Part shown: positions 56,802 through 64,000 of the stretch, in pieces | Position numbering within the stretch: position 1 is the first letter of the stretch | How the letters are laid out: each line of letters opens with the position of its first letter | Assembly (NCBI RefSeq): GCF_042651485.1 | Contig: NZ_JBHSDH010000010.1 | Span: forward strand, 124,001 to 188,000 | Direction of reading: 5' to 3' | Length of the DNA stretch: 64,000 bases | Origin: Sphingorhabdus_B arenilitoris | GTDB lineage: Bacteria > Pseudomonadota > Alphaproteobacteria > Sphingomonadales > Sphingomonadaceae | Made by a program: the position numbers and the translations under genes | Notes under the pieces: generated by a model | The model's database searches: none | What the model was told of the DNA's origin: nothing | The model's input: only the letters and a program-made list of their open reading frames with translations

Positions 56802-58118
56802 ATGCGGTGCTTGGCTACCTTGGCCGCTGCGTACGCTATCACGGCCTGCGCGCCGGTGACCAAGCCGCCCGCCCAAATTGCTTCGCCGGTATCTGCTATC
56901 GATGAACTGGCTGTGCAATATGTGAAGTTGAGCCTCGAAATCGGGGCGCAAGAAGACGGCTATATCGATGCCTATTATGGCCCGGACGAATGGAAACCAG
57001 TAGGCGGGAGTCCGCCCAAAGAAAGGGCGCAGCTGCTAGCGGAAACGAGGCAGCTTTTGAGCGCTGTGCAAGATGCCGCAACCCAGTCGCGCAATCCTGA
57101 TACACTCCGGCGCACCCGTTTCCTTGCAGGGCAGCTGCGCGCTGCAGAGACCCGCTTGCTCATGGCCAATGGGCAAAAATTTTCTTTTGCCGAGGAGGCC
57201 GAGCGGCTTTTTGCTGTGCGGCCGCTATTGGAACCGCTGAGCAGCTATGATGATGACCTTGCCGCGCTGGAAAAGCTTTTGCCCGGAGAAGGCAGCCTGT
57301 CCGACCGGATAGAAGCTGCGCAGGCCAAGGTAACAATTGCGCCGGATCGGCTGCAGCCTGTGTTTGACCGCGCGATTGCGGAGTGCAAGGCGCGGACCGA
57401 GGCTTATATTGACTTACCCGATGGTGAGAGCTTCAAGATGGAATTTGTGACCGGGAAAAGCTGGTCCGGTTATAATTATTATCAGGGCAGCTATAACAGC
57501 CTGATCCAGATCAACACCGATTTGCCCATACGGCTAAGCCGTGCGGTCGATCTTGGCTGTCATGAGGGCTATCCCGGCCATCACGCGCTCAACATGTTGC
57601 TGGAACAGCGTTTGTCTATCGCCAAAGGATGGCGGGAATTTAGCGTCTATCCGCTCTATTCGCCGCAAAGCCTGATCGCGGAGGGTAGCGCCAATTACGG
57701 GATCGAACTGGCCTTTCCCGGTGATGAGAAAATGGAATTTGAACGCGACATACTCGCACCCTTGGCGGGAATAGCCGCAGCAGACGCAGAACGCAGCGCC
57801 AAATTGACACAATTGCTTACTTCTTTGTCAGGCGCGCGGTTAACCATCGCACAGCTATATTTGGACGCCAAGATTGGGCGCGAAGAAGCGATTGCGCTGG
57901 CCCAAAAATATCAGCTACTTACCCGCCCGCGTGCCGAACAATCGATCCGCTTCACTGAACAATATCGCAGCTATGTCATAAATTACGGCCTTGGGCTGGA
58001 TATGGTCCGCGCTTATATAGAAGCGGGCGGAGCCGATGTGGCTCTACGCTGGAAACGCATGGAGGCTGTGATCAGTGAACCGACATTGCCCGCCGATTTG
58101 GCCGTAGCAGCAAATTGA
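56802..58118 (+). CDS. DUF885 family lipoprotein, predicted metallopeptidase
   Basis: The 438-residue protein begins with a lipobox (AITAC near residue 16) and carries the DUF885 zinc motif GCHEGYPGHHALNMLLEQRL and, downstream, LIAEGSANYGIEL with the third ligand Glu. It is likely an envelope carboxypeptidase or peptidase. It lies 1 bp after the nhaA stop, so it is probably co-transcribed with it, although the functional reason is unclear. Confidence 0.85.
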   Translation: MRCLATLAAAYAITACAPVTKPPAQIASPVSAIDELAVQYVKLSLEIGAQEDGYIDAYYGPDEWKPVGGSPPKERAQLLAETRQLLSAVQDAATQSRNPDTLRRTRFLAGQLRAAETRLLMANGQKFSFAEEAERLFAVRPLLEPLSSYDDDLAALEKLLPGEGSLSDRIEAAQAKVTIAPDRLQPVFDRAIAECKARTEAYIDLPDGESFKMEFVTGKSWSGYNYYQGSYNSLIQINTDLPIRLSRAVDLGCHEGYPGHHALNMLLEQRLSIAKGWREFSVYPLYSPQSLIAEGSANYGIELAFPGDEKMEFERDILAPLAGIAAADAERSAKLTQLLTSLSGARLTIAQLYLDAKIGREEAIALAQKYQLLTRPRAEQSIRFTEQYRSYVINYGLGLDMVRAYIEAGGADVALRWKRMEAVISEPTLPADLAVAAN

Positions 58119-58158
58119 ACTCACGCGGCCTCAATGTCGCTTAATTGACGTCCTGACG

Positions 58159-58452
58159 CTAGCCCGGTATCTGCAAACCCATTTCAGCAGCGCAGCTTTT
58201 CATCGCTTCCATCTGTTCATCGGCGGACGGCATATTGAATTCGGTTTCCGATTTGCCTTCTTTCAACTTGTCCATGGTGCAATTACAGGCCTGCGACGCG
58301 ACAGCCTCCGGCGCGCCTTTACCAGTTGCGGCCTTCACACATTGTTCCCGAAACTGTTTATCAAATTGTTCGTTAAAACTGCTGTTAAAAGCGTCGCAGC
58401 CGGATAACGCCACCACACATCCCAGTGCCAGACAGAGGTTAGAAATTTTCAT
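58159..58452 (-). CDS. Small lipoprotein
   Basis: The 97-residue product has a lipobox (LSGCDAF near residue 19) and four further Cys in the mature part (FREQCVKAATGKGAPEAVAS, ASQACNCTMDKLKEGK, MKSCAAEMG), suggesting disulfides. The region after it is charged. I do not know its function; similar Cys-rich small lipoproteins occur in sphingomonads. It is convergent with the DUF885 gene. Confidence 0.75.
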   Translation of the reverse strand: MKISNLCLALGCVVALSGCDAFNSSFNEQFDKQFREQCVKAATGKGAPEAVASQACNCTMDKLKEGKSETEFNMPSADEQMEAMKSCAAEMGLQIPG

Positions 58453-58530
58453 TTTGAGGTTCCTAATTTCAAGTAGTGGTGAGCCTGTGTGACATATCGG
58501 ATAGAAAATGAAAAGACCATCGAAGCCGCT

Positions 58531-59451
58531 TTACGGTTGCAGGCCGGGCAATTGGAATATGACAGTATTTGTCCAAAAACTATTCATTGGCTGGCCAGCC
58601 GAGTCGAGCGCTGGTTCGAAACTCGCGCGCTTCATTAAAGACTTACAAACTGCGTCGTCAAATTCCTTTGGACGGGTAGTCGCTTGGATATTGCAGGCAC
58701 TGGGTTGTCCGTCCGAGCCTACATTTAGTCGAAATTCTACAATCGCGGCTTGTCCGCTGAACAACATATCGCGCGGATAGTCATCCGCGCGCACCCAATT
58801 ACCAGGGTTACTCGCCGGGACGGCATAACGGGTTAGTGTCCTGTGCTTTTCCGGATCGATGCCCCAGTAAGTAATCAGGTTGTCGATGCATTGGTCCATC
58901 GCTGCAAAGGCTTTATCAAGCGGACCGGTTCGCAAAATCACGCTCTGCCTCAATGGCTTACCAATGACCAGTTGTTGCACCGCCGCATAACGATCACTCG
59001 GGAAAGCTTTTTCTGTTTGAGGTGACCCGTCATTTGAACTCCGGTAGGTATCAATTTTAGGTCCGGGCAGCGGGCCGATCAGCATGCCGCCAGCCACAAT
59101 AATAGCAGGATTACCTTTTCCCAATTCGCCGATGAAAAATCCCTTTTCCTGATCCGCTTCTGTGGGACCGAACTGGAAGTGAACTGGCTTTTGCGCGCTG
59201 CTCAATTTTACAGGCTTACCCGCGATAGTGAGCTTGAATGTATCCCCGGGGGCGTACCGGCTCGCTACGAACATCACTTCATTGTCTTTGGGACCAAAGG
59301 TGCGCACCAGGCGGCAGCCTTCGTCTTTATAATCCACAATCCATTTCAAACTGGGCTCCAGCACCAAGGGCGCTTTTGCGGCAAGCGCAGGAGATGTAAC
59401 GATCGCTAAGCCAGTGAGCGTAGCAGCAAGGCGCAGAATATATTTACTCAT
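58531..59451 (-). CDS. Exported protein with a TonB C-terminal-like domain
   Basis: The 306-residue product has a signal peptide (ILRLAATLTGLAIVTSPALA) and a beta-rich N-terminal domain. Its last 90 residues form a TonB-C-like domain (AIVEFRLNVGSDGQPSACNI, then VCKSLMKRASFEPALDSAGQ). TonB itself is anchored by an uncleaved helix, but here the N-terminus looks like a cleavable signal, and no ExbB or ExbD gene is near. It may bind TonB-dependent receptors or peptidoglycan instead of driving transport. Confidence 0.8.
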   Translation of the reverse strand: MSKYILRLAATLTGLAIVTSPALAAKAPLVLEPSLKWIVDYKDEGCRLVRTFGPKDNEVMFVASRYAPGDTFKLTIAGKPVKLSSAQKPVHFQFGPTEADQEKGFFIGELGKGNPAIIVAGGMLIGPLPGPKIDTYRSSNDGSPQTEKAFPSDRYAAVQQLVIGKPLRQSVILRTGPLDKAFAAMDQCIDNLITYWGIDPEKHRTLTRYAVPASNPGNWVRADDYPRDMLFSGQAAIVEFRLNVGSDGQPSACNIQATTRPKEFDDAVCKSLMKRASFEPALDSAGQPMNSFWTNTVIFQLPGLQP

Positions 59452-59519
59452 ATCCTAAAAATATCAAATGCAAATAATCCTGCAACAGATATTTGATACG
59501 GCCAAATGGACACAATAAA

Positions 59520-59544
59520 AAAGGCGGCTATTACCGCCGCCTTT
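59520..59544 (-). terminator. Intrinsic terminator of etfBA
   Basis: AAAGGCGGC at 59520-59528 pairs with GCCGCCTTT at 59536-59544 across a seven-base loop. On the minus strand the stem is followed by a T-rich run. It lies 34 bp after the etfA stop. Confidence 0.85.
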
Positions 59545-59577
59545 CTTTGTAATATCCAAAAACCAGCGAGCGGTTGC

Positions 59578-60507
59578 TTACAGGCTGGCGGTCAATTCCG
59601 GTACCGCATTAAACAGATCCGCGACCAAGCCTATATCGGCAACTTGGAAAATCGGCGCGTCTTCGTCTTTATTGATCGCAACGATTGTCTTGGAATCTTT
59701 CATACCCGCCAGATGCTGGATCGCGCCCGATATGCCGATGGCGATATAGACTTCGGGGGCCACGATCTTTCCGGTTTGGCCGACTTGATAATCGTTGGGA
59801 ACATAGCCCGCATCAACCGCCGCGCGGCTGGCACCCACCGCCGCGCCCAATTTATCGGCGAGCGGATAGATAGTGCTTTCAAATGTCGGCCCGTCTTTCA
59901 ACGCGCGTCCGCCCGATACGATGATTTTCGCACTGGTCAGCTCCGGGCGCTCTTGCTTGGCAATTTCGGCGCTGACAAAGCTGGATAGGCCGGCATCGCC
60001 CGACGCCGATACGGCTTCTATTGATGCGCTGCCGCCTTCGGTTGCGGCTTTGTCAAACGCGGTGCCGCGAACGGTAATTACTTTTTTCGCATCCGACGAT
60101 TGCACAGTGGCGATAGCGTTTCCGGCATAGATAGGACGGGTAAAGGTGTCCGCGCTTTCGACCGAGAGAATATCGCTAATCTGCATCACGTCAAGCAAAG
60201 CGGCGACGCGCGGCGCGATATTTTTGCCGTGGCTGGTCGCCGGCGCGAGGAAGGCGTCATGGCTGTCCATCAGGCTGGCCACCAACGGCGCAACATTTTC
60301 CGCAAGCTGATGTGCATAAGCGGCATCATCGGCGACATGGACAGTGGTGATACCCGCAACCTTTGCTGCTTCTTCGGCAACTGCGCCGCATCCTGACCCT
60401 GCTACCAAAGCATGCACTTCGCCTAGCTTTGTCGCAGCAGTCACAACCGCAAGGGTCGCGTCCTTCATAACGCTATTGTCATGTTCTACATAAACGAGTG
60501 TTTTCAT
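59578..60507 (-). CDS. etfA: Electron transfer flavoprotein alpha subunit
   Basis: The 309-residue protein has the ETF-alpha FAD-binding signature near its C-terminus (QVGQTGKIVAPEVYIAIGIS, then GAIQHLAGMKDSKTIVAINK). With EtfB it carries electrons from acyl-CoA dehydrogenases to ETF-ubiquinone oxidoreductase. Its ATG overlaps the etfB stop by one base (TAATG). Confidence 0.97.
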   Translation of the reverse strand: MKTLVYVEHDNSVMKDATLAVVTAATKLGEVHALVAGSGCGAVAEEAAKVAGITTVHVADDAAYAHQLAENVAPLVASLMDSHDAFLAPATSHGKNIAPRVAALLDVMQISDILSVESADTFTRPIYAGNAIATVQSSDAKKVITVRGTAFDKAATEGGSASIEAVSASGDAGLSSFVSAEIAKQERPELTSAKIIVSGGRALKDGPTFESTIYPLADKLGAAVGASRAAVDAGYVPNDYQVGQTGKIVAPEVYIAIGISGAIQHLAGMKDSKTIVAINKDEDAPIFQVADIGLVADLFNAVPELTASL

Positions 60508-61250
60508 TACGCTACTCCCATTTCTTTCATCTTCGCGGCCAGCGCGGCGACATCTTCAACCTTTATTCCGGCGCTGCGCACGGGTGGTTCGGATACATTG
60601 GTTGTGGTCAACCGAGGTGAAACATCCACACCATAATCGGCGGGGGTTTTCTTATCCATCGGCTTTGATTTGGCCTTCATAATGTTGGGCAGCGATGCAT
60701 AGCGCGGTTCATTAAGCCGCAAATCGGTGGTCACGATAGCGGGCATAGACAAAGCCACGGTTTCGAGGCCGCCGTCTACTTCGCGGGTGACGTGCACCTT
60801 ATCGCCGGACACTTCGACCTTGCTGGCAAATGTGCCCTGCGGACGGCCGAGCAAAGCGGCAAGCATTTGACCGGTTTGGTTGCTGTCATCGTCAATGGCT
60901 TGTTTGCCTAGGATCACCAGGCCGGGCGCTTCTTCTTCGACAACTTTGGCGAGCAGCTTGGCGACGGCCAATGGCTCAACATCTTCGGCCTCGATCAGGA
61001 TCGCACGGTCAGCGCCCATGGCAAGCGCAGTGCGCAGCGTTTCTTGCGCTTTATCAGGACCAATAGAGACGGCCACGATCTCGGTCGCGGTGCCCGCTTC
61101 TTTCAAACGGATGGCTTCTTCGACTGCAATTTCGTCGAACGGGTTCATGCTCATTTTGACATTGGCCAGATCAACGCCGCTGCCATCAGGCTTCACCCGC
61201 GGTTTCACATTATAGTCGATTACCCGCTTTACAGGGACGAGGATTTTCAT
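60507..61250 (-). CDS. etfB: Electron transfer flavoprotein beta subunit
   Basis: The 247-residue protein matches ETF-beta: MKILVPVKRVIDYNVKPRVK at the start and the conserved GKQAIDDDSNQTGQMLAALL. It is the AMP-binding subunit paired with etfA. The promoter region upstream contains a palindromic operator-like site (61331-61350). Confidence 0.97.
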   Translation of the reverse strand: MKILVPVKRVIDYNVKPRVKPDGSGVDLANVKMSMNPFDEIAVEEAIRLKEAGTATEIVAVSIGPDKAQETLRTALAMGADRAILIEAEDVEPLAVAKLLAKVVEEEAPGLVILGKQAIDDDSNQTGQMLAALLGRPQGTFASKVEVSGDKVHVTREVDGGLETVALSMPAIVTTDLRLNEPRYASLPNIMKAKSKPMDKKTPADYGVDVSPRLTTTNVSEPPVRSAGIKVEDVAALAAKMKEMGVA

Positions 61251-61322
61251 CAGCTTTCCTTCTCTTTTTTACACCCGGCAGACATGACAGAATCGAATGC
61301 TGTGGGCAATAACGCTAAAGCC

Positions 61323-61351
61323 CTTATGCATGACGTTAACGTAAACGTCAA
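61323..61351 (-). promoter_or_regulatory. etfBA promoter with an embedded palindromic operator
   Basis: On the minus strand, TTGACG (61346-61351) and CATAAG (61323-61328) are 17 bp apart, giving -35 and -10 elements about 75 bp before etfB. Between them lies the inverted repeat TGACGTT-N6-AACGTCA (61331-61350). This resembles operators I recall for MerR-type LiuR regulators of branched-chain amino acid and fatty acid use, but I cannot confirm that from sequence alone. Confidence 0.55.
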
Positions 61352-61411
61352 GTGTGTTTAGTAGACGGAGGCTTTTGTCCGATTATGCGTGTGACAGCGT
61401 TATCGTTGCGT

Positions 61412-62620
61412 TTAACTGCGCGCGGGTGCTGCGGCGACGGCAGCGACTATTGCATCGTAAACAGGCTTGTTTTTGAAACTGGCATCAAACAAGGTGCAGC
61501 GATTTTCCAATCCGTCGGTGCGCGGTTTGAAGCTTTGCAGCCAAGAGTAAGGATCGCAAATGCCCCAAAATAAAATGTCCTTAATCTGCGAATAGCTGAG
61601 CGTTACATCCAGATAGGATTTGGCATAATCGGCAACAGCTTGATCGCGCGCCGCAATGTTGCCGGTGAACCCTTGATCATTCACATCCATTTCCGTGATC
61701 AACAGACCATATCCCATCGCTGTGATCTCATCCAAAAATTTCCGCCATTCACTTTCCTGACGTGGGGGCGGCGAGCCAGCGACCGTGCGCTCAGTTGTTA
61801 AATGCGATTGGATGCCCAGCGCATCAATCGGGGTTCCCCGGCGTTTCAATTCGGTCAGCAACCTAAGCACCGACGCGCGGTGGCCTTCAAAATCTGGCTC
61901 CCAACCCATAAAGTCATTATAAACCAGCTGCGTATTCGGCAATAATTCCTGCGCCTTGCGGAAGGCGAAGTCCATCATCACCTCGGTTCCGCCAAAGGCT
62001 TTGGACAGCGATGTTTCGGAATAGACATCATTATTATCATAGTTGATCGCTTCATTGACCACGTCAAAGCTTACGATCCGAGTGCCATAACGGGCAATCA
62101 CGGTTTCCAAATGGTTGGTCAGCAACCGTGCTGCTTCTGTCGCCGGCGTTACGCCATAATCATAGTTACTCAGCCAGTCCGGCGTCCATTGGGGTTGATG
62201 CCACAATAAAGTATGGCCGCGCATCGCCATATTTTTGGACTCAGCATAAGCGAGCATATTGTCAAAGGGCGTGAATTCAAAATCGGCGGCGTTGGGGCGA
62301 ATCGATTGCCATTTCAGTTCATTTTCCGGCACCAGAATGTTGCATTCGGCCTCAAGCAATTTTGCATAATTGCTATTCAGATAGGACCCGCTGGCCGGAC
62401 CCGCCGCATTAAAGGCTGAGCCGATACGCATTCCCTTCGCAGCAGCGGCATTTTTTAATTTGCCCGCTGTTGCAGCAGGTGGTGACGGTTGAGACGGTGG
62501 TGCAGGCGGCGGTGTAAGGGCAACTGGCGGCGGGGTCGATCCAGCGGTTTGGCCTCCACCGCATCCGGTGGCCGCCATGCTGAGTGCGATTATGATTCCT
62601 TCCCGCCGCGTGATTTTCAT
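61412..62620 (-). CDS. Endo-1,4-beta-xylanase, GH10, lipoprotein
   Basis: The 402-residue protein has a lipobox (AATGC near residue 20) and a Pro-rich linker of about 30 residues (PPPVALTPPPAPPSQPSPP). The GH10 domain has the acid/base Glu in VVNEAINYDN near residue 190 and the nucleophile Glu in LLITEMDVNDQG near residue 310, plus GHTLLWHQPQW. It should cut xylan backbones at the cell surface. It is followed by etfBA on the same strand (161-bp gap with its own promoter). Confidence 0.95.
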   Translation of the reverse strand: MKITRREGIIIALSMAATGCGGGQTAGSTPPPVALTPPPAPPSQPSPPAATAGKLKNAAAAKGMRIGSAFNAAGPASGSYLNSNYAKLLEAECNILVPENELKWQSIRPNAADFEFTPFDNMLAYAESKNMAMRGHTLLWHQPQWTPDWLSNYDYGVTPATEAARLLTNHLETVIARYGTRIVSFDVVNEAINYDNNDVYSETSLSKAFGGTEVMMDFAFRKAQELLPNTQLVYNDFMGWEPDFEGHRASVLRLLTELKRRGTPIDALGIQSHLTTERTVAGSPPPRQESEWRKFLDEITAMGYGLLITEMDVNDQGFTGNIAARDQAVADYAKSYLDVTLSYSQIKDILFWGICDPYSWLQSFKPRTDGLENRCTLFDASFKNKPVYDAIVAAVAAAPARS

Positions 62621-62651
62621 GCCAACGCCTCTCCAGAATGCTCTGAATCAG

Positions 62652-63860
62652 TTAAGCCGCTTTACGCACCTCCGCCACAATTTTTTTCGCCGCATCGCCA
62701 AGGTCATTGGCTGGCACAATCGGAAGGCCGCTATTGGCCAAAATTTCCTTGCCCTTTTCTACGTTGGTGCCTTCTAAACGCACCACCAGCGGGACGGATA
62801 AATTCACTTCCTTGGCCGCCGCGACAATGCCGTCGGCGATGATGTCGCATTTCATAATACCGCCAAAGATATTGACGAGGATGCCCTTTACCGCTGGATC
62901 GCGCAGGATGATTTTGAAAGCTGCGGTTACTTTTTCTGTTGACGCGCCGCCGCCCACATCGAGGAAGTTTGCGGGAAATTCACCGTTGAGCTTGATGATG
63001 TCCATCGTCGCCATGGCAAGCCCTGCGCCATTGACCATGCAGCCGATATTGCCGTCGAGTTTGATATAAGCGAGGTCATATTCCGACGCCTCAACCTCTG
63101 CTGGGTCTTCTTCGGTCAAATCGCGCAGCTCAGCCAAATCTTTATGGCGGAACATGGCGTTGCCATCGAAGCCCACTTTGGCATCCAGCACCAGCAATTC
63201 ATCGCCGTCTTTACCTTCGCAAATGGCGAGCGGGTTAATTTCGATCTGTTCAGCGTCGCTGCCCAAAAATGCCGCATATAGCCCAGCGAGAATTTTCGCC
63301 GCTTGCTTGGCCAGATCGCCGTCCAGCTCCAACGCGGCTGCGACCGCCCGGCCATGATGCGGCATCAGGCCCGTGGCTGGATCGATGGTGATGGTATGGA
63401 TCTTTTCGGGCGTATTATGCGCAACATCTTCAATATCCATTCCGCCCTCGGTCGAGGCGACAACGGCAATGCGGCTGGTCGCGCGGTCAACCAGCAGCGC
63501 CAGATAAAATTCATTTTTTATGTCGGCGCCGTCGGTAATATACAGACGGTTAACCTGCTTGCCCGCTTCGCCGGTTTGGATAGTGACCAGCGTATTGCCG
63601 AGCATTTCCTTGGCATGGCTTTCGACTTCATCGAGCGAGAAGGCAAGCCGCACACCGCCCTTGGCATCTGGACCCAGTTCCTTAAACTTACCCTTGCCGC
63701 GTCCGCCCGCATGAATTTGCGATTTCACCACATATAGCGGCCCCGGCAATTGCTTCGCCGCGGCAACCGCTTCTTCCACGGACATAGCGGCAATACCCTT
63801 CGGCACGGCAACGCCATATTTTGCGAGCAATTCTTTGGCCTGATATTCATGGATATTCAT
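62652..63860 (-). CDS. sucC: Succinyl-CoA synthetase (ADP-forming) beta subunit
   Basis: I start at the ATG at 63860, giving 402 residues, normal for SucC; the open frame to 63917 adds 19 with no clear start. It has MNIHEYQAKELLAKYGVAVP, the ATP-grasp block GRGKGKFKELGPDAKGGVRL and the signature MATMDIIKLNGEFPANFLDV followed by GGGAS. It converts succinyl-CoA to succinate with ATP formation in the TCA cycle. SucD would lie upstream, outside the window. The stop is 31 bp before the xylanase start. Confidence 0.97.
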   Translation of the reverse strand: MNIHEYQAKELLAKYGVAVPKGIAAMSVEEAVAAAKQLPGPLYVVKSQIHAGGRGKGKFKELGPDAKGGVRLAFSLDEVESHAKEMLGNTLVTIQTGEAGKQVNRLYITDGADIKNEFYLALLVDRATSRIAVVASTEGGMDIEDVAHNTPEKIHTITIDPATGLMPHHGRAVAAALELDGDLAKQAAKILAGLYAAFLGSDAEQIEINPLAICEGKDGDELLVLDAKVGFDGNAMFRHKDLAELRDLTEEDPAEVEASEYDLAYIKLDGNIGCMVNGAGLAMATMDIIKLNGEFPANFLDVGGGASTEKVTAAFKIILRDPAVKGILVNIFGGIMKCDIIADGIVAAAKEVNLSVPLVVRLEGTNVEKGKEILANSGLPIVPANDLGDAAKKIVAEVRKAA

Positions 63861-64000
63861 GGGAGAGTTAATCCTTGCAATGGAAATTTCTGATTCCGCA
63901 TAAGCACAGACGCGCAAGCAATGGAAGTAGCAGAGGATATTTTTTTGAACATCCGCCTGCTTGCAAATCCGACAGTGACGGGCGCTCGCATCGCATAGAC
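63861..64000. other. Upstream region of sucC at the window edge
   Basis: These 140 bases are AT-mixed with no clear coding frame. The minus strand has AAGGA about 11 bases before the sucC ATG. I see no convincing promoter or terminator, and sucC may be first in its transcript or follow a gene beyond the window. Confidence 0.3.

Overview
The window is a stretch of chromosome from an alphaproteobacterium, most likely a sphingomonad (Sphingorhabdus, Sphingopyxis or a related genus). This is inferred from gene families and order: GapR, DUF1244, DUF2093, a TIGR02186/Alph_Pro_TM protein, the etfBA and tamAB arrangements, a TonB-dependent receptor, a LexA box of the alphaproteobacterial GTTC-N7-GTTC type, and moderate GC. 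There is no rRNA, insertion sequence, phage, integrase or CRISPR array. One tRNA, tRNA-Leu(GAG), is present.

Layout. 1-5.9 kb: the 3' part of proC overlapping a secreted amidase, a DUF2721 membrane protein, two overlapping hotdog thioesterases, YbjN, UbiK, TspO and a small unknown protein. 5.9-14.2 kb: a double-domain M16 peptidase, an Ntn-type penicillin acylase and ClpB. 14.2-17.6 kb: a TonB-dependent receptor with a strong terminator. 18-26.6 kb: core genes (xseA-DUF2093-M23 peptidase, purD, a run DUF1244-gapR-ybjQ-GNAT-yebC-ruvC, and pyruvate kinase).

26.7-37.8 kb is the most unusual part. Two adjacent genes make a 2442-residue exported protein and a 1230-residue predicted outer-membrane barrel protein. 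The first carries 14 tandem repeats of 100-105 residues, each with a conserved Cys pair, flanked by CshA-, DUF11- and SdrD-B-like domains. The second starts 5 bp after it, and a perfect 11-bp terminator hairpin follows. I infer a surface fibre or adhesin with a dedicated outer-membrane partner.

38.2-40.6 kb: tRNA-Leu, then a radical-SAM protein and a DUF4130 protein that overlap by 4 bp and have a perfect LexA box 19 bp upstream, so they look like an SOS DNA-repair pair. 40.6-49.5 kb, minus strand: a HerA-like ATPase, then tamA-tamB-lipoprotein chained by TGATG overlaps. 49.6-55.3 kb, minus strand: a cluster read from a membrane-tethered LuxR-type regulator through two small unknown proteins, an NfrB-like glycosyltransferase and an NfrA/BcsC-like barrel, followed by a TauE/SafE permease with a TIGR02186 partner. 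This is a candidate envelope glycan or surface system of unknown product.

55.5-64 kb: NhaA, a DUF885 lipoprotein peptidase, a small lipoprotein, a TonB-C-domain protein, etfBA behind a promoter with a palindromic operator, a lipoprotein GH10 xylanase, and sucC. Pyruvate kinase, SucC and ETF cover central carbon and acyl-CoA oxidation; the xylanase, receptor and acylase suggest use of plant-derived or complex organic matter.

All calls come from reading the sequence. No alignment, profile search or structure prediction was run.
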